A stretch of 34,257 bases of DNA, taken from assembly GCA_015066225.1 (NCBI GenBank), contig SVOT01000013.1, positions 1 through 34,257 of the forward strand. The letters run 5' to 3'. This DNA is from Oscillospiraceae bacterium. Lineage in GTDB: Bacteria > Bacillota > Clostridia > Oscillospirales > Acutalibacteraceae. Shown one piece after another: positions 24,401 to 32,031 of the stretch; positions within the stretch are counted from its first letter, which is position 1, and each line of letters begins with the position of its first letter. The position numbers and the translations under genes are program-made. The notes under the pieces were generated by a model. It searched no databases. It saw only the letters and a list, made by a program, of their open reading frames with translations, and was not told the DNA's origin.

Positions 24401-26467
24401 ATATCTGCTGAAACCATAAAGAGTTGTTGTTCCTGCTTTTTTTCCGGTAACTATTCCGTCATCGGAAACCGATGCATAATCATTTTCTGTATTTCTGTTA
24501 GAACCCATGTATGTATTCGAAGCCGTCCATGGTGCACTACCATCGTTCGTAACAAGTCCCCAATATACCGCTGATTGAGCAAGTGATTCAGGATATGTTT
24601 TCAAGGTGAATCCGTGTGGAATGTCACGAATTACATAATCGTCCCCTTCTACCTGACCGTCAGTATATTTAGAAAGATTCAGCCAACCTCTTGAGACCGT
24701 TATCGTAACACTTCTTGTAACACCTGAAATGGTAGCATACACCGCAGTTGTTCTGGATTTGTTTCTGCCTCCGGCATCACGACCCAATACAACACCATCT
24801 GAAGAAACAGATGCAACTGTATCATCTGCTACACTCCATTTTATTGTATCAAGAAGACTTGTTTCATAATTGTCAGGAGCAAGAACATTTATTGAAAGCG
24901 TCGTAGTTTCACCTTCATCAATGCTTGTTGTTCCGACAATTTCAAAATCAGTTATGGCATTTCCACAGGTTATTTCCAAAGAAGTTTCAACACTACTTGA
25001 ACCGTAAGCACCTTTAGCATAAAGTTTAGCAACACCGACGGAAACACCCGTAACATTACCAATTGAATCAACGCTTATAATACCATTGGTTGCCGGATCT
25101 TCTGCAGTTGCATAAACAACCGCACCTGAATCCTCGTCATAAACACCCCATTGGCGACTTACACTTGAAGATGTGTTAAGACGGCCGGGTGCAACTGTTG
25201 AAGTATAAGTTGCTGTTGCACCTATACCCAAAACGGTATCACCTTCAATTGTAATGTCTGTAAGTGCAGAAACAAGCTGGCGTGTAACCGTCATTTCAAT
25301 ATCTTTTGATACCCCACCCATTGTTGCTGTAATAATTACTTTTTGGGAATATGTTAAACCGTCCCCACCATTAAGACCCGTTACTACTCCACTTTGGTCA
25401 ACAGTTGCGATTGAAGAATCAGCAGAAGACCACACCAAATCACCTTGGTATGCACCCGCCGGGTTAACATTAGCAATTGAGAGTTGAGAAGTTGCACCTT
25501 CTGCAACGCTGGTTTCTCCGTTGATTTCAAAGCTTGTAACAGGCAATTCCGACGGTTCAACAACAGTAAAAGTTATTGTATCGGAAAAAGCTGCATATAA
25601 TGTACTTTCGGGATTAACTCGTATGGTCACCTCGCCTGCAGCAAGGAAAGTAACAAGCCCGTCGTTGCTTATGCGAGCATAATCAGAAGCATCACTATCA
25701 AATGCATTTTTACCTACTGCCCATTTCACACCCTGATCAAGTCTGACAGGAGTACAAGCACCGTATAGTTGAACTGTAGCCCCAACTGCAACTGTTGTAG
25801 GTACTGCCTTTTTATTTGTTATATGCACACCGGTAGGAGCAACAGAAGCAACAACACTTTTTTCAATAACAAATTCCACACTGTCGCTTCCAAGAACAGT
25901 TCCATCCGCATCATAAAGAGTTGCAGTAATAACAACATTCATATTATCAAGAAATGTACGAAGCGACTCTCCTAATGTTTCACCTGCAATACCCGACACT
26001 ATTCCAACAATAGTATCTGTACTTGCACTATCAAGATCTATCCCGGAAGATTCAAATGTTGCCCATATGGCATCAGCAGTTGTGTCGCCCACAAGAGGCA
26101 GACTTCTGATATTCTCATCAATCCAAAGCTGAATTACAGCTTTTTTTGAGAAGTCGTAAGCAGTTACCGTTCCGGCATCATCAACACCTGCAAGTAAAGG
26201 GAGGTTGCTCTCCCATTCAATATATCTTCCATCAGATGTATCAATAGCCGTACCGCTTACAGTACCATCTTCGGCTGTGGAAGGTACAAGTGCTTGTAAC
26301 TGTTGTGTTCTATATTCGGTCAGATACTGTTTTTCAGTGATTTGCACTCCGTCCTCATTAAAAACTTCAACAACACTATCTGCATAAACGCTTGTTACAG
26401 GTATGCAAGAAAGAACAAGAAAAACTGAGAGCGAATAGCTGAATACTCTTTTAATAAAGTTCTTCAT
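21425..26467 (-). CDS. Very large secreted protein with Ig-like domains, leucine-rich repeats and a dockerin-like C-terminus
   Basis: 1680 residues. Signal peptide at 1-30 (basic, then hydrophobic, ending VYADS). About 205-590 holds Big_2-type Ig-like repeats (VAVGATVQLYG, SVAEGATSQLSI, SIDEGETTTLSI, each with a W..D..VA..D..G.V core). About 705-880 has two Big_3-like units (PDKTEYIEGETELDLTGMEV, PDKTVYAEGETFDTTGLKV). About 885-1420 has repeated Ig-like modules with GEWTTEDVVFTLD / GQWTKDNVTFTLS. About 1428-1545 has BspA-type leucine-rich repeats (SVNIPNTVETIGDNCFSGC). The last 62 residues look like a type I dockerin with two Ca-loop halves, GDVNGDSVVDVLDAAMV and TDFANDGTVDASDYQQV. Probably a surface adhesin or scaffold-bound protein. 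It lies inside the tRNA-Thr-bounded region. Confidence 0.9.
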   Translation of the reverse strand: MKNFIKRVFSYSLSVFLVLSCIPVTSVYADSVVEVFNEDGVQITEKQYLTEYRTQQLQALVPSTAEDGTVSGTAIDTSDGRYIEWESNLPLLAGVDDAGTVTAYDFSKKAVIQLWIDENIRSLPLVGDTTADAIWATFESSGIDLDSASTDTIVGIVSGIAGETLGESLRTFLDNMNVVITATLYDADGTVLGSDSVEFVIEKSVVASVAPTGVHITNKKAVPTTVAVGATVQLYGACTPVRLDQGVKWAVGKNAFDSDASDYARISNDGLVTFLAAGEVTIRVNPESTLYAAFSDTITFTVVEPSELPVTSFEINGETSVAEGATSQLSIANVNPAGAYQGDLVWSSADSSIATVDQSGVVTGLNGGDGLTYSQKVIITATMGGVSKDIEMTVTRQLVSALTDITIEGDTVLGIGATATYTSTVAPGRLNTSSSVSRQWGVYDEDSGAVVYATAEDPATNGIISVDSIGNVTGVSVGVAKLYAKGAYGSSSVETSLEITCGNAITDFEIVGTTSIDEGETTTLSINVLAPDNYETSLLDTIKWSVADDTVASVSSDGVVLGRDAGGRNKSRTTAVYATISGVTRSVTITVSRGWLNLSKYTDGQVEGDDYVIRDIPHGFTLKTYPESLAQSAVYWGLVTNDGSAPWTASNTYMGSNRNTENDYASVSDDGIVTGKKAGTTTLYGFSRYLLQSHVERTKEIEIIEILPESITLKAPDKTEYIEGETELDLTGMEVYLNYNKESLSPYYSDWESYTDDMLKCQVTDYTVSDLNVKALDMTQYIIVSVERAGKTYNAVFAVTLNSKQVDTITITPPDKTVYAEGETFDTTGLKVVANYLNAESEEVTDYEIDETSFSMETYDVEQNVRVVYEHADRSAEATFPIIVYGKPVISVTTEGVLGEWTTEDVVFTLDSTHQLDGATYFWRQSDSEIWNKIDGNILTINSDTDAIFYVKAVNSMDYESDESEALVVKLDKTTPTFTLSQSVTDVTNEDYTVNIENLVYSVSGLKTVEVNGVDFGSDALSFIVQRNGEYVVKITANNGLYSEQTLEINNIDKEVPGITDIVLTQEPTESPERHLDGEFGHYYSADLVANATAEDSGVAGIDYIKYRLVGADYTPVSDWTTITDDVRAICDRNFKGYFEFVAVDKAGNESSSYYSDGFVRDNAKPVITTLNAICGEDGDEYIAGNWADDIVYFTPEADTFSGVYEYYYNINGGEWTKLTTETLRAREGGSFVYGFKAVSYSGLESDVYEIKVNIDRTIPTIRVELEGTFGQWTKDNVTFTLSTLIECPSGCVYYYNDGTGWYELEGNVLVLDESTNAHYSFKAVNGAGLESAPSDSYKVMIDNLEPSGYIIPGVTEKTDAPYDVAIVPVAGESGYLKIYFNGEDVTESLKATVSKNGSYALTIIGNNLLSSTVMIDITNFDVIPAALFSYEEIDANTLTITAYNGSAANITVPMEIDGLETKTLSENAFLDKSSVVSVNIPNTVETIGDNCFSGCANISKITIPKSVTEIADGAFDGCGNLTIYCYEGSYAQSYAEDNEIPYVLLDLVPVGKTVINEEAGIIFTHQTFKTQVDEIVKADSSYTVMAIPSAMSSEANYYGTGSVLYFFRNGSLVYTYNVVVYGDVNGDSVVDVLDAAMVQLASSGLVTLQDSYLLATDFANDGTVDASDYQQVINLVLRQ

Positions 26468-26500
26468 AAATATACCTCAAAAATGAATAATACTCATTAA

Positions 26501-26529
26501 TTTTATCACAAAAACATCTTTTCTTCAAC
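26501..26529 (-). promoter_or_regulatory. Predicted promoter of the large secreted protein
   Basis: TTGAAG (26524-26529), 17-bp spacer, TAAAAT (26501-26506) on the minus strand, 34 bp before the ATG, which has GAGG as ribosome binding site. 26530-26656 shows nothing else. Confidence 0.6.
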
Positions 26530-26656
26530 AAGCAGTAGACAAGAAATGGGATCTAAAATTAATAATTTATAAACAAATAGTCTATTATTACAAAAGCAAT
26601 ATCTAACCCAATACCGTTTTTTTACCTAACAAAGATATTTTCAATTAAACCCGGGG

Positions 26657-26690
26657 CGCGTGTTCGAGTCACGTTTCCAGCCCCAAAAAA
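26657..26690 (+). pseudogene. 3' fragment duplicating the intact tRNA-Thr(CGU)
   Basis: The 25 bases CGCGTGTTCGAGTCACGTTT + CCAGC are identical to 17494-17518 of the intact tRNA; the following CCCAAAAAA differs by one base from TCCAAAAAA. The rest of the tRNA is missing. As a direct repeat 9163 bp from the tRNA 3' end it has the form of the distal attachment-site copy of an integrated element. Confidence 0.85.
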
Positions 26691-26735
26691 GACAGTCCTC
26701 GGACCGTCTTTTTTTATCCATTGCGAAAGCAATGG
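26691..26735 (+). terminator. Terminator and extra hairpin after the tRNA-Thr(CGU) fragment
   Basis: GACAGTCC/GGACCGTC hairpin with T7, then CCATTGC-GAAA-GCAATGG at 26718-26735 and TATATCA/GCGTG/TATATCA. The layout (tRNA end, A6, terminator, ATCCA hairpin, GCGTGTAT) mirrors that after the intact tRNA at 17519-17609, although the stem sequences differ. Confidence 0.75.
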
Positions 26736-26889
26736 TATATCAGCGTGTATATCATAAAAACAGTTTCCACTCCGATTATTACAAAAAACAGCCCGAAAAT
26801 TACAAACCATACAAATTCCGGTATATTACTGATAAAGTGTAATCAGAAGGCGGGGCTACAAGTATTAACCCTCGAAAGGAGATAACACT

Positions 26890-28269
26890 ATGCTGATTAC
26901 AGAAAACAATAATCATAATGATTGGACCAGAGCAGAAACATTTACAGATGGTAAGCCAACCTTTAAAAGCACCTGCAAAAACATATTCAAAGAAATATTT
27001 CACAAAGACAGCACCACCGGAGCTGTGTTGCTTTTTATCGCTTTATGCACAATAAATATTCTATCTGTAAAAGCGGGATATGGATACTGGTATTTTGTAG
27101 AGCCATGGGGCGATTATCTTCCCAGTATTGTTACATTGGCTTTTTGGCTTGCGGGATTTATACTCTTTACTGTTTACACAATAATCTGTTGCAGAAAGAA
27201 ACTAAAAAAACATCTGACCGCTATAACAACTGCACTTGGGCTGATCGCTCTCGGCTCCGTTATCACAAGCGGCATATTCTACCCCATATTCAATGCCCTT
27301 GGTCTTGTGTTTAGATACGTGACAAACACCTATGACTCCGAAAGCACTGTAATTGCCATAATCCCGTACACACTGAACATCATAGCTCTGATTATTTACG
27401 TCTGCCTTACATTCCATGCGCTTTATAAGAACGCTGACGGTGAAGTCGCAACATATCGTTTCTCTTCACGTAAAATCGCAGCCATTCTCTCTGTTATCTG
27501 TGCAACACTCCTTGTTTTGTACGGCTTTGCTTTTGCAGAATACGAATACGAAGAGTTTAATGATGATTACTATACAGAGGCTACTCCTGAATATCAAACC
27601 TCAAGACTCACAGCAGAGCAACGTAATTTATATGACGGCATAAAAATCGGAGACGATGCAAACAAAAAGGAAAAAGAACTTTTGGCGAAAGGCTTTGTAA
27701 AGCAAGAACAAAATTATGAGGATTTCATCTATGACTGCCTGTTTCCATACTATATAGATGATTATTTGAACCGAAACTCCCCCGAAAACGCAGTTACAAG
27801 CAAGTATGCAATATACTGTTACTCCCACGAAATGGAGGAGCCTGAAAGCTGGGATGACATTATTAGCTGCATAATTATCTCTTACGACCCAAACGGTAAA
27901 ATCAATTACAAGCTCTTTATACCTAATGCAGACGGTTGCAATACAGATGGATACTATCTGAGCTATGAACACGGCAAACAGACAAGAGAATGGTTTGATA
28001 ATATAAAAAATGGCGAAAGCACTGCTTGTGCTTTAGAGTTCATCAGAAGTACAGGTGCAACTATAATCGAAGCTGAGAAATGCGAAGGTGAAACAAAAAT
28101 TAACACCTATAAAATCATCTTGCAATGTTTCTACCCTCTCGAGGTTGATTTTTGCGATTTCTTGCTTAACCGATATGCAGACAATATGAGTTATTTTTAC
28201 GACTTTGAAATAACAACCGCCGACGGTGCTGTTGTAAAGAAACAAGAAATGCACGATTATGATTATTGA
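26890..28269 (+). CDS. Unknown polytopic membrane protein with large C-terminal domain
   Basis: 459 residues; AAAGGAG lies before the ATG. Five hydrophobic segments occur at about 45-62, 78-100, 110-132, 150-175 and 195-215, followed by an acidic, Tyr-rich C-terminal domain (about 216-459) that would lie on one side of the membrane. I recognise no family motif. It stands alone, just right of the second tRNA-Thr(CGU) end, and is followed by a terminator with the same CTCGTTC stem as the tRNA-linked ones. Confidence 0.8.
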   Translation: MLITENNNHNDWTRAETFTDGKPTFKSTCKNIFKEIFHKDSTTGAVLLFIALCTINILSVKAGYGYWYFVEPWGDYLPSIVTLAFWLAGFILFTVYTIICCRKKLKKHLTAITTALGLIALGSVITSGIFYPIFNALGLVFRYVTNTYDSESTVIAIIPYTLNIIALIIYVCLTFHALYKNADGEVATYRFSSRKIAAILSVICATLLVLYGFAFAEYEYEEFNDDYYTEATPEYQTSRLTAEQRNLYDGIKIGDDANKKEKELLAKGFVKQEQNYEDFIYDCLFPYYIDDYLNRNSPENAVTSKYAIYCYSHEMEEPESWDDIISCIIISYDPNGKINYKLFIPNADGCNTDGYYLSYEHGKQTREWFDNIKNGESTACALEFIRSTGATIIEAEKCEGETKINTYKIILQCFYPLEVDFCDFLLNRYADNMSYFYDFEITTADGAVVKKQEMHDYDY

Positions 28270-28304
28270 TACCGTTACGTTAGAGTCACCCTTCTGATTT
28301 TAAA

Positions 28305-28334
28305 AAACTCCTCGTTCAACCGAACGAGGAGTTT
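28305..28334. terminator. Bidirectional terminator between the membrane protein and the anti-sigma gene
   Basis: AAACTCCTCGTTC-AACC-GAACGAGGAGTTT, with a T-run on the minus-strand side. The inner stem CCTCGTTC/GAACGAGG is shared with the hairpins at 18797 and 21218. Confidence 0.85.
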
Positions 28335-28385
28335 CCACTTTTTATAATTCACTGATAAAATTCAATTCATCACATACAAGAATTC

Positions 28386-29378
28386 TCATTTTATCACCGC
28401 ATATTTAAAAATTTCCTGTGCTTCTTCTTTGGTAAAGCCTGCAAGTTTAATGGCATAAATCTTACTTAAATCTTCTTTTGATTGAAAATATAAAAGATAG
28501 GTTTCGGAATTATCCTCTCCAAGAATATAGTGCCCCTGTGCTACTGCCTCGTCGTTTTCTGAAACGATATAATATGAATTGCCGCCCGACGGCAAAACCG
28601 ATATTGCCATTACCGAATAGTAAGCGCAAGCCTTTGTGTAATCCTCAAATGAGCATAAAAGCTTTGCTTCGGGCGGGTCACTTGAAAGAAAATCCTTTAT
28701 CATTTCATAATTATAGGGGATTGCAATTTCTGTGCTGTATCCGTAATTCTCAATTCCCTTTTTAGCAAATGCGTAAGCAATAGGATATTTCAAAGACTGG
28801 TTAAAATACCTTTTATGATCCTCAAGAGACGGAACAGGCTGACCTTGATTTTCATCATACATAACAATATCTTTACCTTTACCAAAATCAAGAATATATG
28901 TTTGTTCTGTCTTTTTTTTCGTATATTCACCCATATCTGCAGAAAGATACAAATCAAAATATTCGTTACTGTAGTTGCACATTGAGCCGTCTCCGCTCTC
29001 AAATGTCTCACAGGCTTCTGTAACCGTGCTGTAGCTACCTTTATCAAATTCAATTTTGTATAACATCAGCGGCACTTTTAGAAATGCAAAAACACCCAGC
29101 AAAACAAAAACCACCAAAAAAACTGAAACAGTTTTAATAACAGCTTTTTTCTTATCCCTTTTAAACATTTTACCAACTCCTTTTATTAATTCCGACGAAT
29201 CATTGTCAATAGCCTTAATGTCCGGGGAATTTGTTAATTTCTCGTATTCATTTCTGCAGGATGAACAAATTGCCAAATGTTTTTTTATATATTCAGTTGA
29301 TTCTTTACTGCAAAGCTCATCTACATAAAGGGGTAATACATCTTTTATCAAAAAGCAATTTTCTTTACTCAATTTCAC
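28386..29378 (-). CDS. Zinc-finger membrane anti-sigma factor
   Basis: 330 residues. The N-terminal anti-sigma zinc finger shows Cys-x-His-type ligands in YIKKHLAICSSCRNEYEKL (HxxxCxxC, zf-HC2 pattern). A basic stretch precedes one transmembrane helix (about 83-103, VSVFLVVFVLLGVFAFL), and the remaining 225 residues would be extracellular and are not recognised. It overlaps the upstream ECF sigma gene by 14 nt. The start is GTG at 29378 (a TTG six bases downstream has a better-spaced AAAGGA). It should hold the partner sigma factor at the membrane until a surface signal arrives. Confidence 0.9.
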   Translation of the reverse strand: MKLSKENCFLIKDVLPLYVDELCSKESTEYIKKHLAICSSCRNEYEKLTNSPDIKAIDNDSSELIKGVGKMFKRDKKKAVIKTVSVFLVVFVLLGVFAFLKVPLMLYKIEFDKGSYSTVTEACETFESGDGSMCNYSNEYFDLYLSADMGEYTKKKTEQTYILDFGKGKDIVMYDENQGQPVPSLEDHKRYFNQSLKYPIAYAFAKKGIENYGYSTEIAIPYNYEMIKDFLSSDPPEAKLLCSFEDYTKACAYYSVMAISVLPSGGNSYYIVSENDEAVAQGHYILGEDNSETYLLYFQSKEDLSKIYAIKLAGFTKEEAQEIFKYAVIK

Positions 29379-29847
29379 TCATCCTTTCTTCAATTTGTTT
29401 TTTAGCTCTGAAATATGTTACTCTCGCCCAGTTTTCTTTTTTAGAGAAAACCTCTGCTATAATTGAATACGGCATATCCCCTAAGGTTTTCATATAAAAA
29501 ACTTCTTTATAAGGTGTTTCCAATTTTACGGCTTCGGCTAGTATTCTTTTGACGTGTTCATTTTTAATTGCGTTTTCTTCTAAGTTGCTTTCTGATACTA
29601 AATTGGGGTAATCCGAAATATTTTCCGTTTGTTTATTTCTTTTTGAATTAAAGAAAACATTTCTTGCAATACTGCAAAGCCACGTTTCGATTTTACACTC
29701 GTTTTTAAATGTATCAATCTTTTTAATAGCTTTATAAAAAGTCTCTTGCGTTATATCTTCTGCCACGGTTTCATTAAGGCATAAAGACAATGCATAGCTC
29801 TTAACATATTTATAATGCAGATTACACATTTTTTCTAAATCATCCAA
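29365..29847 (-). CDS. ECF-type RNA polymerase sigma factor
   Basis: About 160 residues. Region 2 is seen in YALSLCLNETVAEDITQETFYKAIKKID and WLCSIARNVFFNSKR; region 4 in PYKEVFYMKTLGDMPYSIIAEVF with the helix-turn-helix KKENWARVTYFRAKKQI. I place the start at a TTG (29847) because AAAGGGG lies 8 nt before it; a GTG at 29856 abuts that site. An extended -10 (TGGTATAAT, 29959-29964) could be its promoter. TGTAACAAA at 29878-29886 and its reverse complement at 29931-29939 lie in the leader and might be a regulatory dyad. Confidence 0.92.
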   Translation of the reverse strand: MDDLEKMCNLHYKYVKSYALSLCLNETVAEDITQETFYKAIKKIDTFKNECKIETWLCSIARNVFFNSKRNKQTENISDYPNLVSESNLEENAIKNEHVKRILAEAVKLETPYKEVFYMKTLGDMPYSIIAEVFSKKENWARVTYFRAKKQIEERMSEIE

Positions 29848-29968
29848 AGCCGTCACCCCTTTCGCTTTTTATTCATGTGTAACAAACTCGTTCACTTTTT
29901 CTTTCAATTATTAGAAACATAAAAAAGCTTTTTGTTACAAAAAAATTAAATTTCTTTAATTATACCAC

Positions 29969-30009
29969 AAAAATCCGCTTGACAGAAAAAACTATCAAGC
30001 GGATTTTTT
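29969..30009 (-). terminator. Terminator of typA
   Basis: AAATCCGCTTGA pairs with TCAAGCGGATTT; on the minus strand the hairpin follows the typA stop by a few bases and ends in TTTTT. Confidence 0.88.
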
Positions 30010-30013
30010 AATA

Positions 30014-31837
30014 TCATTTATGCCCGAACTGTTGCTTCATTCGTTTTTCCTTTGAAAGGATTTTCTTTCTTAAACGAATGCTTTCGGGGGTGATTTCAAG
30101 AAGCTCATCCTCACCGATGAATTCCATTGACTGTTCAAGAGAAAGCGTTGTGGGCGGAACAAGTCTGAGTGCCTCGTCGCTACCGGATGCACGGGTGTTT
30201 GTCATCTGCTTTTTCTTACAAACGTTGCAAACAATATCCTCGTTCTTTGCGCATTCGCCGACTATCATACCCTCATAAACCTGCACACCGGGCCCAATGA
30301 AAAGTCTGCCCCTGTCCTGAGTATTAAAAAGACCGTAGCCTGTGCTTTCACCTGTCTCGTGAACAACAATCGAGCCCCTTTCACGCATCTGAATATCGCC
30401 TTTATAGGGCTCGTAGCCTGCGAAAAGGTTGTTCATAATACCGTTACCGTTTGTGTCGGTCATAAACTCTGAACGGTAGCCGATAAGTCCACGTGCGGGA
30501 ATTTTAAACTCGATGTGAGTTGAGCCGCCGTCACGAACGTCCATATTTTCCAGCTCGCCTTTTCGTGAACCGATTTTTTCCATAACAGCACCAACGTAAT
30601 TTTCAGGCACTTCAACAATAAGAAGCTCCATTGGTTCTAAAAGCTCCCCGTCGGGACCTTTTTTGTAAATAACCTGCGGGCGTGAAACCTGAAACTCGTA
30701 GCCCTGGCGACGCATTGTTTCAATAAGAATTGAAAGGTGAAGCTCGCCTCTGCCGCTGACCTTGAAGGAGTCTGTGGTGTCGGTTTCTTCAACACGCATG
30801 CTTACGTTTGTTTCAACCTCTTTGAAAAGCCTTGCACGGATATTTCTTGATGTAACAAACTTGCCTTCCTGCCCGGCAAATGGGCTGTCGTTAACCATAA
30901 AGTTCATTGAAATTGTGGGCTCGTCAATCTCCACAAAGGGAAGTGCCTCGGGGTGCTCCTTGTCACAGGCTGTTTCACCTATATTGAGCTCCGCAATACC
31001 CGAAACGGCAACAAGGTCGCCCATTTTGGCTTCTGCACACTCAACTCGTGACAGACCTTCGAAGTTATAAAGCTTCACAATTTTAGCGTTTGCAGTAGTT
31101 CCGTCCTGGCGGCAAAGAACAACCTGCTGACCTTCTTTAACAGAACCTCTCTCAACTCTGCCCACGCCGATTCTGCCGAGATAATCGTCATAATCAAGGC
31201 TTGAGAAAAGAAGCTGCAGCGGTCCGCTCATATCACCTGTTGGTGGGTCAATATTTTCAAGGATTGAATCAAAGAGGGGTCTCATATCACCCTCTCTTAC
31301 GTTGTGGTCAAGAGAAGCGTAGCCATCCCTTGCAGAAGCGAATACAACAGGGAACTCTATCTGGTCATCGTTTGCGCCAAGCTCAATAAACAAATCAAGA
31401 ACCTCGTCAATAACCTCAAGGGGTCTTGCACCGGGGCGGTCAATTTTATTAATAACAACAATAGCCTTTTTGCCGAGGCTCAACGCTTTTTTAAGAACGA
31501 ACCTTGTCTGGGGCATACAGCCTTCAAATGCGTCAACAAGCAAAAGAACGCCGTCAACCATCATCATAATACGCTCAACCTCACCACCGAAATCGGCGTG
31601 GCCGGGAGTGTCAACAATATTGATTTTAACACCATTGTAATGAACACCCGTGTTTTTTGAAAGAATTGTAATGCCTCTTTCTTTTTCGAGGTCATTTGAG
31701 TCCATAACACGTTCATCAACCTGTTCATTGGAACGGAAAATGCCGCTCTGATGAAGAAGCTGGTCAACAAGTGTGGTTTTGCCGTGGTCAACGTGGGCAA
31801 TAATTGCAACGTTTCTGATATCTTCTCTTCTATCCAC
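30014..31837 (-). CDS. typA: Ribosome-associated GTPase TypA/BipA
   Basis: Translational GTPase that acts on 50S assembly and stress adaptation. 607 residues, typical. G motifs are AHVDHGKTT (G1), RGITILSKNT (G2), DTPGHADFGGE (G3), NKIDRPGA (G4) and the ASARDG region (G5); EF-G-like domains and the C-terminal BipA-specific domain follow (RGLIGYRSEFMTDTNG near residue 450). The start is GTG at 31837 with AAGGTG upstream. The promoter TTGATT-N17-TATAAT lies at 31878-31906. Confidence 0.97.
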   Translation of the reverse strand: MDRREDIRNVAIIAHVDHGKTTLVDQLLHQSGIFRSNEQVDERVMDSNDLEKERGITILSKNTGVHYNGVKINIVDTPGHADFGGEVERIMMMVDGVLLLVDAFEGCMPQTRFVLKKALSLGKKAIVVINKIDRPGARPLEVIDEVLDLFIELGANDDQIEFPVVFASARDGYASLDHNVREGDMRPLFDSILENIDPPTGDMSGPLQLLFSSLDYDDYLGRIGVGRVERGSVKEGQQVVLCRQDGTTANAKIVKLYNFEGLSRVECAEAKMGDLVAVSGIAELNIGETACDKEHPEALPFVEIDEPTISMNFMVNDSPFAGQEGKFVTSRNIRARLFKEVETNVSMRVEETDTTDSFKVSGRGELHLSILIETMRRQGYEFQVSRPQVIYKKGPDGELLEPMELLIVEVPENYVGAVMEKIGSRKGELENMDVRDGGSTHIEFKIPARGLIGYRSEFMTDTNGNGIMNNLFAGYEPYKGDIQMRERGSIVVHETGESTGYGLFNTQDRGRLFIGPGVQVYEGMIVGECAKNEDIVCNVCKKKQMTNTRASGSDEALRLVPPTTLSLEQSMEFIGEDELLEITPESIRLRKKILSKEKRMKQQFGHK

Positions 31838-31877
31838 TTTTTCACCTTCAATAATAATTTCATATCTTAACTAAGAA

Positions 31878-31906
31878 ATTATACCACTCAACAGAGCTTT
31901 AATCAA
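31878..31906 (-). promoter_or_regulatory. Promoter of typA
   Basis: TTGATT (31901-31906), 17-bp spacer ending TGG, TATAAT (31878-31883) on the minus strand: an extended -10 promoter about 40 bp before the gene. Confidence 0.72.
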
Positions 31907-31987
31907 GTTTTTTAACGACACGAATCATAGAAAATACACAAAACATATCTAAAACTATTATATATTTTGCCAAAACAAGTCTGAATA

Positions 31988-32016
31988 TTGAAAAATCAAC
32001 TTCTATTTGTTAAAAT
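31988..32016 (+). promoter_or_regulatory. Promoter of the HAD phosphatase gene
   Basis: TTGAAA (31988-31993), 17-bp spacer, TAAAAT (32011-32016). Transcription would start about 32023, leaving a 5' leader of only about 9 nt before the ATG at 32032. Confidence 0.65.
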
Positions 32017-32031
32017 ATGTGCGGTGATAAT

